A stretch of DNA of 64,000 nucleotides, from the NCBI GenBank assembly GCA_016721725.1, contig JADKHN010000001.1, positions 124,001-188,000 of the forward strand, in the 5' to 3' direction. Below the pieces are notes generated by a model, which was given only the letters and a program-made list of their open reading frames with translations, had not been told where the DNA came from and made no database searches. Shown here piece after piece: positions 26,910-34,218 of the stretch. Positions within the stretch are counted from its first letter, which is position 1; each line of letters opens with the position of its first letter. The stretch comes from Chitinophagaceae bacterium (GTDB taxonomy: Bacteria > Bacteroidota > Bacteroidia > Chitinophagales > Chitinophagaceae). A program made the position numbers and the translations under genes.

Positions 26910-26942
26910 CAAATTTACTGCAAAAGGTTCTATTTTAGCCAA
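26910..26942 (-). promoter_or_regulatory. Candidate promoter of the isc operon
   Basis: On the minus strand TAAATTTG (26910-26917) is an exact match to the Bacteroidota -7 consensus. A TTGG (26939-26942) about 21 bases upstream is a partial match to the -33 TTTG. It lies 34 bases ahead of the iscS start. Assigned by consensus only. Confidence 0.5.
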
Positions 26943-27006
26943 CCGGACCAGGTCTTAACCTTCATTTTTCCGAATTCGTAAACCCGTCTGGTAAAAACAA
27001 ATCAGC

Positions 27007-27408
27007 ATGAAAAAAGTTGAGCATATCGGTATCGCTGTCAGGGAACTCACCACGGCCATCCCCCTTTATGAGAAATTACTGAACACCCCTTGTTACAAAA
27101 CGGAGCCGGTGGCTTCTGAAATGGTCAATACCGCCTTTTTTAAAACCGGGGAGACCAAGATCGAATTACTCGAAAGCACTGATCCCTCAGGCGTGATCGC
27201 CCGTTTCATTGAAAAAAAAGGGGAAGGCTTGCACCATATCGCCTTTGACGTGGAAGACATCCATGCCGAAATGGAAAGACTGAAACAGGAAGGGTTCGAA
27301 TTACTCAATGAAACGCCCAAACCCGGTGCCGACAATAAGCTGGTCTGTTTCCTGCATCCCAAGAACACGCATGGGGTGCTGGTGGAATTGTGCATGGAAA
27401 GGAAATGA
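27007..27408 (+). CDS. mce: Methylmalonyl-CoA epimerase
   Basis: This enzyme interconverts the R and S forms of methylmalonyl-CoA, linking propionyl-CoA carboxylation to the B12-dependent mutase. It is 133 aa and belongs to the vicinal oxygen chelate (glyoxalase) fold. Metal-ligand candidates are His6 (KVEHIGIAV), His in GLHHIAFDV, and the Glu in LVELCMERK at the C-terminus. The GETKIELLES and PKNTHGVLVELC segments are typical of the epimerase branch. It fits functionally with the B12-binding mutase subunit at 3678, though the two are 23 kb apart. Confidence 0.93.
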   Translation: MKKVEHIGIAVRELTTAIPLYEKLLNTPCYKTEPVASEMVNTAFFKTGETKIELLESTDPSGVIARFIEKKGEGLHHIAFDVEDIHAEMERLKQEGFELLNETPKPGADNKLVCFLHPKNTHGVLVELCMERK

Positions 27409-27410
27409 CC

Positions 27411-27480
27411 TCGTCCTTGTCTCTGGAGCCAGTCCCGAAGAATTGAGGGAAGGACGAACTGGTTTTGTGTCTCTGACACA
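27411..27480. repeat. Nested dyad symmetries in a convergent gap
   Basis: Two inverted repeats lie in the gap between two convergent genes. TCGTCCTT at 27411-27418 pairs with AAGGACGA at 27450-27457, and TGTGTC at 27466-27471 pairs with GACACA at 27475-27480 across a 3-nt loop. Neither is followed by a clear T run, so these are not convincing terminators. Confidence 0.45.
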
Positions 27481-27485
27481 TTCAA

Positions 27486-28124
27486 TCAATTCAAAAAAGG
27501 GTTCTCCCTTTTCTCCTCCCCGATCGTGGTCACTGGCCCATGCCCGCTGTAGACCACCGTTTCCTCCGGCAACACAAACAGTTTTTCCCGGATATTCTTC
27601 AGCAATAGCTGATGGTTACCCCCCGGAAGGTCGGTACGGCCGATACTCCGGTTGAACAGAACATCCCCGCTGATGATGAACTGCTGTTTGGCACAATAGA
27701 AACAGATGTGCCCTGGAGAGTGACCGGGCGCTTCAATGACGTTCAGTTCATCGGTACCCAGCCTGATGATATCCCCCTCTTTCAGATAGGTCAGTTTGCC
27801 GGCGTAATTCTCAAAGGGCATATTATACATAAGTCCCGATGTGGGGGCATAATCCAGCAGGGTCTTTTCCGCGGGATGGATCTGAAGCTCCAGTCCGTAA
27901 GTTTCAGCCACATATTTGTTCCCGAAGACATGATCCAGGTGACAATGGGTGTTGAGCAGCATTTGGGGCGTCAATCCGCTCTGTGTAATAAAGGCGCTCA
28001 GCTCATCCTGTTCATCCGGGAAATAACATCCCGGATCGATGATGATGGACTGTTTTTGCTCATTGTACAGTATATAGGTGTTTTCCTGGATCGGACTGAA
28101 AACAAAGGATTTGATTTTTAACAT
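27486..28124 (-). CDS. MBL-fold metallohydrolase (glyoxalase II-like)
   Basis: This is a 212-aa zinc hydrolase of the metallo-beta-lactamase superfamily. The metal-binding motif THCHLDHVFG (HxHxDH) is at about residues 59-68. Further ligands are in APGHSPGHICFYC and DVLFNRSIGRTD, and the last His is in VVYSGHGPVTTIGEE. The layout resembles the GloB-like hydroxyacylglutathione hydrolase and persulfide dioxygenase branches. The short length and the lack of the GloB C-terminal helical domain argue against classical glyoxalase II. The true substrate is unknown. It is transcribed alone, converging on mce. Confidence 0.88.
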   Translation of the reverse strand: MLKIKSFVFSPIQENTYILYNEQKQSIIIDPGCYFPDEQDELSAFITQSGLTPQMLLNTHCHLDHVFGNKYVAETYGLELQIHPAEKTLLDYAPTSGLMYNMPFENYAGKLTYLKEGDIIRLGTDELNVIEAPGHSPGHICFYCAKQQFIISGDVLFNRSIGRTDLPGGNHQLLLKNIREKLFVLPEETVVYSGHGPVTTIGEEKRENPFLN

Positions 28125-28183
28125 CAGCGGGATGAAATTGTTTTTTAATGATTAGCGGGATTAAAGTAATTTTATTACTCAAT

Positions 28184-31100
28184 ATGAAACATAACCGTAT
28201 GGCAAAGTTCAGCAGAATTTCCCTGATTTCACTTTTCCTTTTTGCAGGTGCTTATTTTGCCGCCGCCCAGGTGAACAGTGTTGAATTTGGCAAGAACCGG
28301 GTCCAGTATAAAAAGTTCAAATGGAAATATTTCCAGACCCACAACTTCAATGTTTATTTCAGCCAGAACGGCGAGGAACTGGCCAAATTCATCGCCCAGA
28401 GCGCAGAGAAAGAACTGCCTCAGATCGAAGCCGCCGCCGAATACAGCCTGCAACGCCGGGCCAATATCGTGGTCTATAACCAGTACGCCGACCTCTTACA
28501 AAGCAACATCGGGCTCGGACTAGATTGGCAGAATACCAGTGGTATCACCAAACTCGTGAACAATAAGATGGTGGTCTATTTTGACGCCGATCACCAGAAA
28601 CTCAGGCTGCAGGTGCGTGCCGGTATCGCGGAGATCCTCACAGAAAACCGCTTATTTGGAGATGACCTGGGCGAATTCGCCGGGAACCAGGCCCTGCTCG
28701 ACCTTCCCAAATGGCTCACCGACGGCTATGTGGCCTACCTGGCCCAGAACTGGAGTACGGAAAAGGACGACGAATTGAAAAGCGAGATGCTCAGCGGCAA
28801 TTACAGTAAATTCTATCATTTCGCGAATAAACGGCCCGCCATCGCCGGTCATGCGTTCTGGTACTATATCGAAGAGAAATACAAGAAGGAGAATACCACT
28901 TACCTGCTCTACCTGGCCACCCTGTACAAGAACCTGAACAAGGCCTGCCTGCAGGTTTGCAAGAAAAAGTTCCGCGACGTACTGAACGATTTCATGGAAT
29001 ACAACGATGAGAAATACAATAAGGATATCTCCAAAAGAAAGCCTTATCCAAAAGGCAATTTCATCGAGGGATTCGACATCAATAACCGGCTGGACTATTT
29101 CCGTTTCAATGTCAACCCGGTCAAACGCAACAATTCTTATGTGGTCACCCAGTATCGCAAAGGGATCGTGAGGGTGATCTTCAACGACGAATATGTGAAC
29201 AAGACGTTGTTGAAATACGGGGCGAGGAGCTATAAGAACGAAGTGAACCCCAATTATCCCCTGATGGCCTGGGATCCAAAAGGCACCCGTATCTCCGTGA
29301 TGTATGTTCAGGAAGGCCGGCTGAAATACTTCATGTACGACATCATCACCCGCCAGAAACAGATCAAGATCGATCTCACCGACCAGTTCGACCTGGTGCA
29401 GGATATGACCTATATGCTCAACAGCAACACCCTCTTGCTTTCCGCGGTCAAGAACGGTCATACCGATATCTTCACGCTGGACCTGCAAAGCGAGAAAGTG
29501 AAACAGATCACCAATGACGTGTATGACGATCTCGATCCATCGTTCGTGGCATTCCCCAACAAGACCGGTATCCTGTATGCCAGTAACCGGCCCAATCCTG
29601 CCGCAAAGACCGGTGATACGGTATTGCCCAGCAACAACCGGTACAATATCTTCCTCATCACCAATTTTGGTGATAAGCCCGAACTGAACCAGATCACGCA
29701 AATGTCCGACCTGAAGTATGGCAACGCCCGTTTCCCGATGCAGTACAATGAAACGCACTTTACGTTCGTGAGTGATGAGAATGGGATCGGCAACCGCTAT
29801 GCCGGTTTCTTCACCACCAAGAAAGCCGGGCTCGATACGCTGGTACTGATCAAAAATGAGATCCTCCGCAATCCCTCCGCAAAAGAAGTGGACAGTACCC
29901 TCAGGGTATACCGGATGACCGATGTGGATTCGGTTGCCGTGATCTCCGTATCTGAAGATTCGGCCTATACCTTCCCGCTCACCAATTACCAGAGCACCCT
30001 GGGCGAGACCAGGATCGCCGGCACCAATAACCAGGTGAGTGAGGTCACCCGCCAAAGCGATGAGAAGATACTGTACAAACTCAAGATCGATGAATACACG
30101 CTGCGCCGCAGGAATGTCACGGCACAGCCTACTGAGTATATGAAAAAGCTGATGAATGAATATGTGGACGTTAAAGCGGTGGAAAAAGTAAGTAAGCAAA
30201 TGGCGCCTGTCGGATCCGATTCGGCCAAACAGGCAGCCGATCTTTTCCAGACTGAATTCGCCAATGAAAAAAAGGACAGCGCCCGTGAAGGACAGCTCAT
30301 GGCCCGGAAAGAAGCCGAACTGATCGACGTACTGAAGAACGCCAAACTCTATAAATACAAACCACCCAAGTTCTATGTGGAAAGCGGAGCGGTAGGCTTC
30401 AATAATTCCGTTCTGATCAACCGTTACCAGGCATATGGTGGCGGAGCCGGCCCCATCATGCTCAATTCGGGTACCCCGTTGAACGGACTGATCCGGCTGG
30501 GAACTTCAGAATTGATGGAAGACGTGAAGATCACCGGCGGATTCAAACTCTCCACCAACCTCAAGGATAATGAATGGTTGATGAGTTACCAGAATTACCG
30601 CAGGCGTATAGACTGGGGTGTAACCTATTACCGTAATGTGCAGGAAGGCGGTGACCAGAACGGCAATTTCCTCGGACGCATCTTCACCAACCTGTACCAG
30701 GCCAATATCGCTTATCCATTCAACCAGTCCAGGGCCATCCGTTTTTCCACCGGCATCCGGTCCGACAAATTCGTTTATGCGGCGCAGGGACCCGGTTCAC
30801 TGCAATTTGCGGATGACAAGACCTTATATTCGACCTCACACCTGGAATATGTATATGACAATACCCTGAACCCGGCCATGAACATCTGGCACGGCATGCG
30901 GTATAAAGCCTATTTCGATTGGAACTTCCAGGTCAACAAGGGTTATACCGACGGTCCCAATACCTTTAATCTCGGATTGGATTTCCGGTATTATTATCCC
31001 ATCTACCGCAACTTCATCTGGGCCGGAAGGGTGGCGGCTGATTTCAGTTTCGGTAACCAGAAACTGATCTATTACCTGGGCGGTGTGGATGGATGGCTGA

Positions 31101-31573
31101 TGTTTGGTTCGGCAGATAAGTTCTTTAACCCTTCTCCTGCACCGGCACCAGATCAGAATTATGCTTTCCAGAGCCTGGCCGTAAACATGCGTGGTTACAA
31201 ACAGAATATCGCCAATGGCAACAATGCCGTGGTGATCAATAGTGAACTCCGCCTCCCGGTCTTCAGCACCCTGATGAACCGTACGATCAATAACGCTTTC
31301 GTCCGCAATTTCCAGATCGTCCAGTTCTTTGATTTTGGAACGGCCTGGAATGGCGGGTACAACAAGATCAAACGCCCCGAATCAGTTTACGGACAAGTGC
31401 CCTTGCAGGTCAAGATCAAAGCCGGCGGCGTGGGTCCTTTTGCTGGTGGTTATGGTTTCGGCGCCCGGAGCACCCTCCTGGGTTATTATGTGAAGTTCGA
31501 CGCGGGCTGGCCGATGAATGTTTTCTTCAAAGGCAAGCCGGTGATGTACCTGGCATTGGGATTGGATTTTTAA
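28184..31573 (+). CDS. Large exported TolB-like beta-propeller / outer-membrane beta-barrel protein
   Basis: This is a 1129-aa envelope protein. The first ~28 residues form a signal peptide (FSRISLISLFLFAGAYFAAAQ). Residues about 35-290 resemble a peptidase-like alpha/beta domain in which the metal site is not evident. The centre (about 340-600) has TolB/PD40-type repeats (MAWDPKGTRISVMYVQEG; TGILYASNRPNPAAKTGD; HFTFVSDENGIGNRYAG). The last ~400 residues alternate hydrophobic/aromatic strands and end in LALGLDF, as outer-membrane barrels of the surface-antigen type do. The ATG at 28184 is preferred. ATG 28199 is an alternative, and ATG 28148 would place extra residues before the signal peptide. 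The function is unknown. Confidence 0.82.
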   Translation: MKHNRMAKFSRISLISLFLFAGAYFAAAQVNSVEFGKNRVQYKKFKWKYFQTHNFNVYFSQNGEELAKFIAQSAEKELPQIEAAAEYSLQRRANIVVYNQYADLLQSNIGLGLDWQNTSGITKLVNNKMVVYFDADHQKLRLQVRAGIAEILTENRLFGDDLGEFAGNQALLDLPKWLTDGYVAYLAQNWSTEKDDELKSEMLSGNYSKFYHFANKRPAIAGHAFWYYIEEKYKKENTTYLLYLATLYKNLNKACLQVCKKKFRDVLNDFMEYNDEKYNKDISKRKPYPKGNFIEGFDINNRLDYFRFNVNPVKRNNSYVVTQYRKGIVRVIFNDEYVNKTLLKYGARSYKNEVNPNYPLMAWDPKGTRISVMYVQEGRLKYFMYDIITRQKQIKIDLTDQFDLVQDMTYMLNSNTLLLSAVKNGHTDIFTLDLQSEKVKQITNDVYDDLDPSFVAFPNKTGILYASNRPNPAAKTGDTVLPSNNRYNIFLITNFGDKPELNQITQMSDLKYGNARFPMQYNETHFTFVSDENGIGNRYAGFFTTKKAGLDTLVLIKNEILRNPSAKEVDSTLRVYRMTDVDSVAVISVSEDSAYTFPLTNYQSTLGETRIAGTNNQVSEVTRQSDEKILYKLKIDEYTLRRRNVTAQPTEYMKKLMNEYVDVKAVEKVSKQMAPVGSDSAKQAADLFQTEFANEKKDSAREGQLMARKEAELIDVLKNAKLYKYKPPKFYVESGAVGFNNSVLINRYQAYGGGAGPIMLNSGTPLNGLIRLGTSELMEDVKITGGFKLSTNLKDNEWLMSYQNYRRRIDWGVTYYRNVQEGGDQNGNFLGRIFTNLYQANIAYPFNQSRAIRFSTGIRSDKFVYAAQGPGSLQFADDKTLYSTSHLEYVYDNTLNPAMNIWHGMRYKAYFDWNFQVNKGYTDGPNTFNLGLDFRYYYPIYRNFIWAGRVAADFSFGNQKLIYYLGGVDGWLMFGSADKFFNPSPAPAPDQNYAFQSLAVNMRGYKQNIANGNNAVVINSELRLPVFSTLMNRTINNAFVRNFQIVQFFDFGTAWNGGYNKIKRPESVYGQVPLQVKIKAGGVGPFAGGYGFGARSTLLGYYVKFDAGWPMNVFFKGKPVMYLALGLDF

Positions 31574-31576
31574 ATT

Positions 31577-31625
31577 GGGTCAAGGGCCGTCAAGACAGGA
31601 TGGCTCCAAGCCATCAGTCCCCTTG
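31577..31625. repeat. Degenerate REP-like palindrome upstream of the RAYT gene
   Basis: An inner hairpin GATGGCT-CCA-AGCCATC (31599-31615) has the same 7-bp stem and 3-nt loop layout as the REPs downstream. The flank CCGTCAAGAC is shared with the reverse complement of those REPs. It is therefore read as an old, inverted REP copy on the 5' side of the transposase gene. Confidence 0.6.
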
Positions 31626-31659
31626 GAATATATATTTGATCATACCCTATTCCTTACCC

Positions 31660-32247
31660 ATGCAGTTTGAATCTTCAAACCTGTACCACGTTTACAATCG
31701 CGGGAACAACAAACAACCCATTTTTTTCAACACGGGCAATTACCGGTACTTCTTAGAAAAGACCGAAAGGTACATTATACCCAAATGTGATCTCCTTGCC
31801 TGGTGCCTGATGCCCAATCATTTTCATTTCCTGATACAGGCAAATAATGAATCTGTTAAGATCGTTAAATCATCTTCCATACCGATCAACGCCCTAACTG
31901 AAGGTTTTCGCTTATTACTGAGCAGTTATACCCAAGGGATCAATAAGCAGGAGAACCGAACAGGAAATCTTTCTCAACAAAAAACAAAATTCAAATGTAT
32001 TAATGACGGGGATGAAAATTACGGTTACACTGCGTTTCAATACATTCACCAAAATCCTTTAAAAGCAAACCTGGTTAGCCGGTTGGAAGACTGGACTTTC
32101 AGTTCACTGCCGGAATATGCCGGTACATCTCAGCATATCATTTGTAACAAGGCTATGGCCTTTTCTTTATTTGAAATGAAAGAAAAAGATTTTCTAAATG
32201 ATTGTTATGCTGAATTACCCGATGAATTGATCAGAAGGATTCTATAA
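31660..32247 (+). CDS. REP-associated tyrosine transposase (RAYT, Y1 family)
   Basis: This is a single-strand DNA nuclease/transposase relative of IS200/IS605 TnpA, 195 aa from the ATG at 31660. The N-terminus SNLYHVYNRGNNKQPIFF is typical of RAYTs. The metal-binding HUH motif is His54-Phe-His56 in MPNHFHFLIQ. The catalytic Tyr is probably Tyr128 in FQYIHQNPLKANLV. RAYTs are thought to process and spread REP palindromes and usually sit between REPs, as seen here: a degenerate inverted copy upstream and two intact copies downstream. The gene seems intact. It is AT-richer than its neighbours, which suggests separate ancestry. Confidence 0.93.
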   Translation: MQFESSNLYHVYNRGNNKQPIFFNTGNYRYFLEKTERYIIPKCDLLAWCLMPNHFHFLIQANNESVKIVKSSSIPINALTEGFRLLLSSYTQGINKQENRTGNLSQQKTKFKCINDGDENYGYTAFQYIHQNPLKANLVSRLEDWTFSSLPEYAGTSQHIICNKAMAFSLFEMKEKDFLNDCYAELPDELIRRIL

Positions 32248-32270
32248 GATTTATATAATTGGCTTCCCTT

Positions 32271-32309
32271 TAAGGCGTCTGACGGCTGTGAGCCGTCTTG
32301 ACGCCTTTA
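32271..32309. repeat. REP-like palindrome 1
   Basis: Nested hairpin: outer stem AAGGCGTC / GACGCCTT, inner stem GACGGCT / AGCCGTC, loop GTG. A 1-nt (T) versus 2-nt (TT) asymmetric bulge sits between the stems. It lies 24 bases after the RAYT stop. Confidence 0.92.
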
Positions 32310-32324
32310 GATTGTTGTTCCGAT

Positions 32325-32362
32325 TAAGGCGTCTGACGGCTTAGAGCCGTCTTGACGCCTAT
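32325..32362. repeat. REP-like palindrome 2
   Basis: Same orientation as palindrome 1, 15 bases further on. Stems AAGGCGTC / GACGCCT and GACGGCT / AGCCGTC with the same T versus TT bulge; only the loop differs (TAG). Its end overlaps the stop codon of the small membrane protein gene that follows on the minus strand. Confidence 0.92.
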
Positions 32363-32577
32363 AGGCTTGTCCTCTCCGCCACCCATTTCCACCAAAAAGC
32401 CGTACAGGTCCCATATACAAAGAGCTGGTACAATTCATCCGTGACCGAATGCGCGGACCTGTCAACGGCCAGCACCACGGGCACCATGAACAATACGGCC
32501 ATCACCGTAACGATATATCCCATGGGATGTGCGGGCAGGTAGGTCCAGCTCCCCTTTCTAAACCAGATCATTTTCAT
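32359..32577 (-). CDS. Small membrane protein, hypothetical
   Basis: I do not recognise this 72-aa protein. It has two hydrophobic segments, about residues 21-38 (MGYIVTVMAVLFMVPVVL) and 52-65 (LFVYGTCTAFWWKW), with a basic N-terminus, so it is probably a two-helix inner-membrane protein. It starts 1 base after the stop of the COQ4-like gene and is very likely translated from the same mRNA. Its stop codon lies inside REP palindrome 2, so the REP sits exactly at the 3' end of the operon. There it could act as an mRNA-end structure. Confidence 0.7.
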   Translation of the reverse strand: MKMIWFRKGSWTYLPAHPMGYIVTVMAVLFMVPVVLAVDRSAHSVTDELYQLFVYGTCTAFWWKWVAERTSL

Positions 32578-32578
32578 G

Positions 32579-33064
32579 TCATTTGATTTTAGGGTTATTG
32601 ATCTTTTTACGTAACTCTATTGTAGGCTCCCAAACAACCTGGTGCCAGGGCCAACGCTGTATGGGCATGCATGTTCTGCCGCGGCGAAATGCCTTTGTGA
32701 ATGAAGGCCAGAACTCCGGCATCGTGATCAATCCATAGGTTACCGTAGCCAGGACCGGAAAAGAGACATGTCCGTTTCCCAGCATGAAGCACTGCAGGCA
32801 AACCTCTCCTTCATCCGTTGTCTCATACTGCAGGAGGATATGCTTGATGTCGTGTTTGGCATAATAGGGCAGGAGACGGAGATCACGGTGGTGAAGAAAA
32901 TGGACCAGGTCATGCCCCAGGCTGCCCACCGGGAAATGGAGTAATTCCTCCGGGGTAAAGGGGAAATATTCCGGCTTGCGAAGCCGGCGGAGTAAGGGCA
33001 ACGCCATCCGGTGCGTCAGGAAGACGAGCATCCTGGAACGAAGTCTAACGAGGGTTTTATACAT
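32579..33064 (-). CDS. COQ4-like protein
   Basis: This 161-aa protein resembles the COQ4 family. The key stretch is SLGHDLVHFLHHRDLRLLP, then YAKHDIKHILLQYETTDEGE and VCLQCFMLGNG. The HDxxH-type motif is a known metal site of COQ4. In eukaryotes and proteobacteria COQ4 takes part in ubiquinone synthesis. Bacteroidota use menaquinone, so a different role is likely here. I chose ATG 33064; a TTG at 33100 is in frame but would put the operator palindrome inside the coding region. The palindrome at 33073-33091 lies just upstream. The gene follows the winged-helix regulator on the same strand. Confidence 0.68.
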   Translation of the reverse strand: MYKTLVRLRSRMLVFLTHRMALPLLRRLRKPEYFPFTPEELLHFPVGSLGHDLVHFLHHRDLRLLPYYAKHDIKHILLQYETTDEGEVCLQCFMLGNGHVSFPVLATVTYGLITMPEFWPSFTKAFRRGRTCMPIQRWPWHQVVWEPTIELRKKINNPKIK

Positions 33065-33072
33065 TTTAAAAG

Positions 33073-33091
33073 TACTTTGTATTTCAAAGTA
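33073..33091. promoter_or_regulatory. Operator-like palindrome O1
   Basis: TACTTTG-TATTT-CAAAGTA is a perfect 7-bp inverted repeat with a 5-bp spacer, ending 9 bases upstream of the COQ4-like ATG. The same core occurs ahead of the membrane-protein gene at 34063-34079. It lies between the regulator gene and the gene it probably controls. Confidence 0.7.
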
Positions 33092-33106
33092 TAATGACAA
33101 AAAAAA

Positions 33107-33406
33107 TCATTTCACCGAACCGATCATTTTCTCGAGCGCTTCCAGGTGCTGCTTGAAAGCCTTCTCCCCTCCCTTGGTGATGGAATACGTGGTATTGGTC
33201 TTACGCCCGATGAACCCTTTCTGCACTTTAACGAATGCGCTTTCCTCCAGGGTCTTCAAATGACTCGCCAGGTTGCCGTCAGTGATACCGAGCAGCTCCT
33301 TCAGCTCATTGAAATTGACGTCCGTATTCACCATCAGGGCGCTCATGATGCCCAGGCGGATACGACTGTCAAAGATCTTATTGAGGTTCTCTATCGGATT
33401 CTTCAT
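33107..33406 (-). CDS. Winged-helix transcriptional regulator
   Basis: This is a 99-aa one-domain DNA-binding protein. The pattern is that of the winged-helix regulators near ArsR/MarR (HTH_34 type): SRIRLGIMSALMVN, then the recognition region FNELKELLGITDGNLASHLKTLEESAFV (about residues 32-59), and a wing KGFIGRKTNTTYSITKGGEKAF. It has no metal-binding Cys pair and no ligand domain, so it may sense through dimerisation or a partner, perhaps the membrane protein encoded just upstream (15-base gap). Matching palindromes precede both neighbouring coding blocks, which points to auto-regulation. Confidence 0.9.
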   Translation of the reverse strand: MKNPIENLNKIFDSRIRLGIMSALMVNTDVNFNELKELLGITDGNLASHLKTLEESAFVKVQKGFIGRKTNTTYSITKGGEKAFKQHLEALEKMIGSVK

Positions 33407-33421
33407 GTTAATGGTAAACGG

Positions 33422-34054
33422 TTATTTTCTTTCATATTTCCACCACATCACCACACCATACAAAATGTGCATCACGCCAAAACCCATCGCCCAGAATTGC
33501 AGCCCATAACCGATCAGCCACAAATTGAACAGTCCCAGTATGATCTGTCCGTAACCCAGGTAGCGCACTTCGCTCAGGGTATATTTGCTGGCGTTCACCA
33601 GGGCCAGACCATAAAACAACAAACAACCCGGAGCCACCAGCTGGAATTCGCCCATCTGCATCATCCTGATCAGAAAGGCCCCACCCACTATAATAGGGAT
33701 CACCGTATTCCAGAACAAACGGAATGTGGTGACGCCCCAAATGGGTGTTCCGTTCTTCTTGCTGCGCAGGTAGGTGAACAGAAAGGCGGAAACGAATGCC
33801 GCGATGAAGGTCAGGGTGGCGATCCAGAACAATTCATCGATCAGCTTACCCTCGGTACTGCTCAACAGCAGACCCAGGTCACAATTTCCTTTCACCCAGC
33901 AATTGATCTTCTGGCTGGCGAACCAGGCCCCGGCCAGGGCGCATAAACCAGCGGCGATACCGCTTAAACCACTGAGGCTGATGAACCGGCTGCTCCGCTC
34001 CATCATGCGCTTGATGTGCTGCAGGTCTTCGATAGGCTTCTGTTGCTCATTCAT
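33422..34054 (-). CDS. Multi-pass membrane protein paired with a winged-helix regulator
   Basis: This is a 210-aa inner-membrane protein with about six hydrophobic segments. The N-terminus MNEQQKPIEDLQHIKRMMERSSRFISLSG is amphipathic and charged, followed by SGIAAGLCALAGAWFA. I know the arrangement (membrane protein of this type next to a small wHTH regulator) from Bacteroidota genomes, but no function is established for it. The ATG at 34054 fixes a leader with the palindrome O2 only 8 bases upstream. Starts further upstream would translate through the operator. It is the first gene of a probable four-gene operon ending at 32359. Confidence 0.78.
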   Translation of the reverse strand: MNEQQKPIEDLQHIKRMMERSSRFISLSGLSGIAAGLCALAGAWFASQKINCWVKGNCDLGLLLSSTEGKLIDELFWIATLTFIAAFVSAFLFTYLRSKKNGTPIWGVTTFRLFWNTVIPIIVGGAFLIRMMQMGEFQLVAPGCLLFYGLALVNASKYTLSEVRYLGYGQIILGLFNLWLIGYGLQFWAMGFGVMHILYGVVMWWKYERK

Positions 34055-34062
34055 AAAAAAGC

Positions 34063-34079
34063 ACTTTGAAATACAAAGT
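34063..34079. promoter_or_regulatory. Operator-like palindrome O2 overlapping a candidate promoter
   Basis: ACTTTG-AAATA-CAAAGT is the reverse complement of the O1 core. On the minus strand its first arm forms GTACTTTG, close to the -7 consensus TAnnTTTG. A TTTG at 34102-34105 lies about 20 bases upstream at the right -33 spacing. Binding here would block the operon promoter. Confidence 0.7.
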
Positions 34080-34218
34080 ACAACATTGTTTTCGAAAAGC
34101 GCAAATAATTTTTTGCCCTGGCGACCTGCCCATTTTATGCTCTGGCTGAATTCATCCCGAACCCATGGGCACACCTTTTTACTCCTTATCTTTATTCCGC
34201 ATTCAAAAGACAGGAACC

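Noticed and set aside
28652..30199. A 515-codon open frame antisense to the large TolB/barrel gene
   Set aside because: It lies fully inside a strongly supported gene on the other strand, has no recognisable motif or start context, and reads like the His/Ile/Gly-rich complement of coding DNA.
32271..32309. REP palindrome as a simple rho-independent terminator of the RAYT gene
   Set aside because: There is no T run on either strand, and further copies with compensated stems lie elsewhere. It may still affect transcript ends.
32271..32362. Two direct palindromes considered as a short CRISPR array
   Set aside because: Only two copies, a 15-base gap and strong nested dyads with no cas genes. 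The RAYT next to them explains them as REPs.
33065..33100. Upstream TTG start for the COQ4-like gene
   Set aside because: It would translate through the operator palindrome O1 and adds residues with no family support. ATG 33064 is better.
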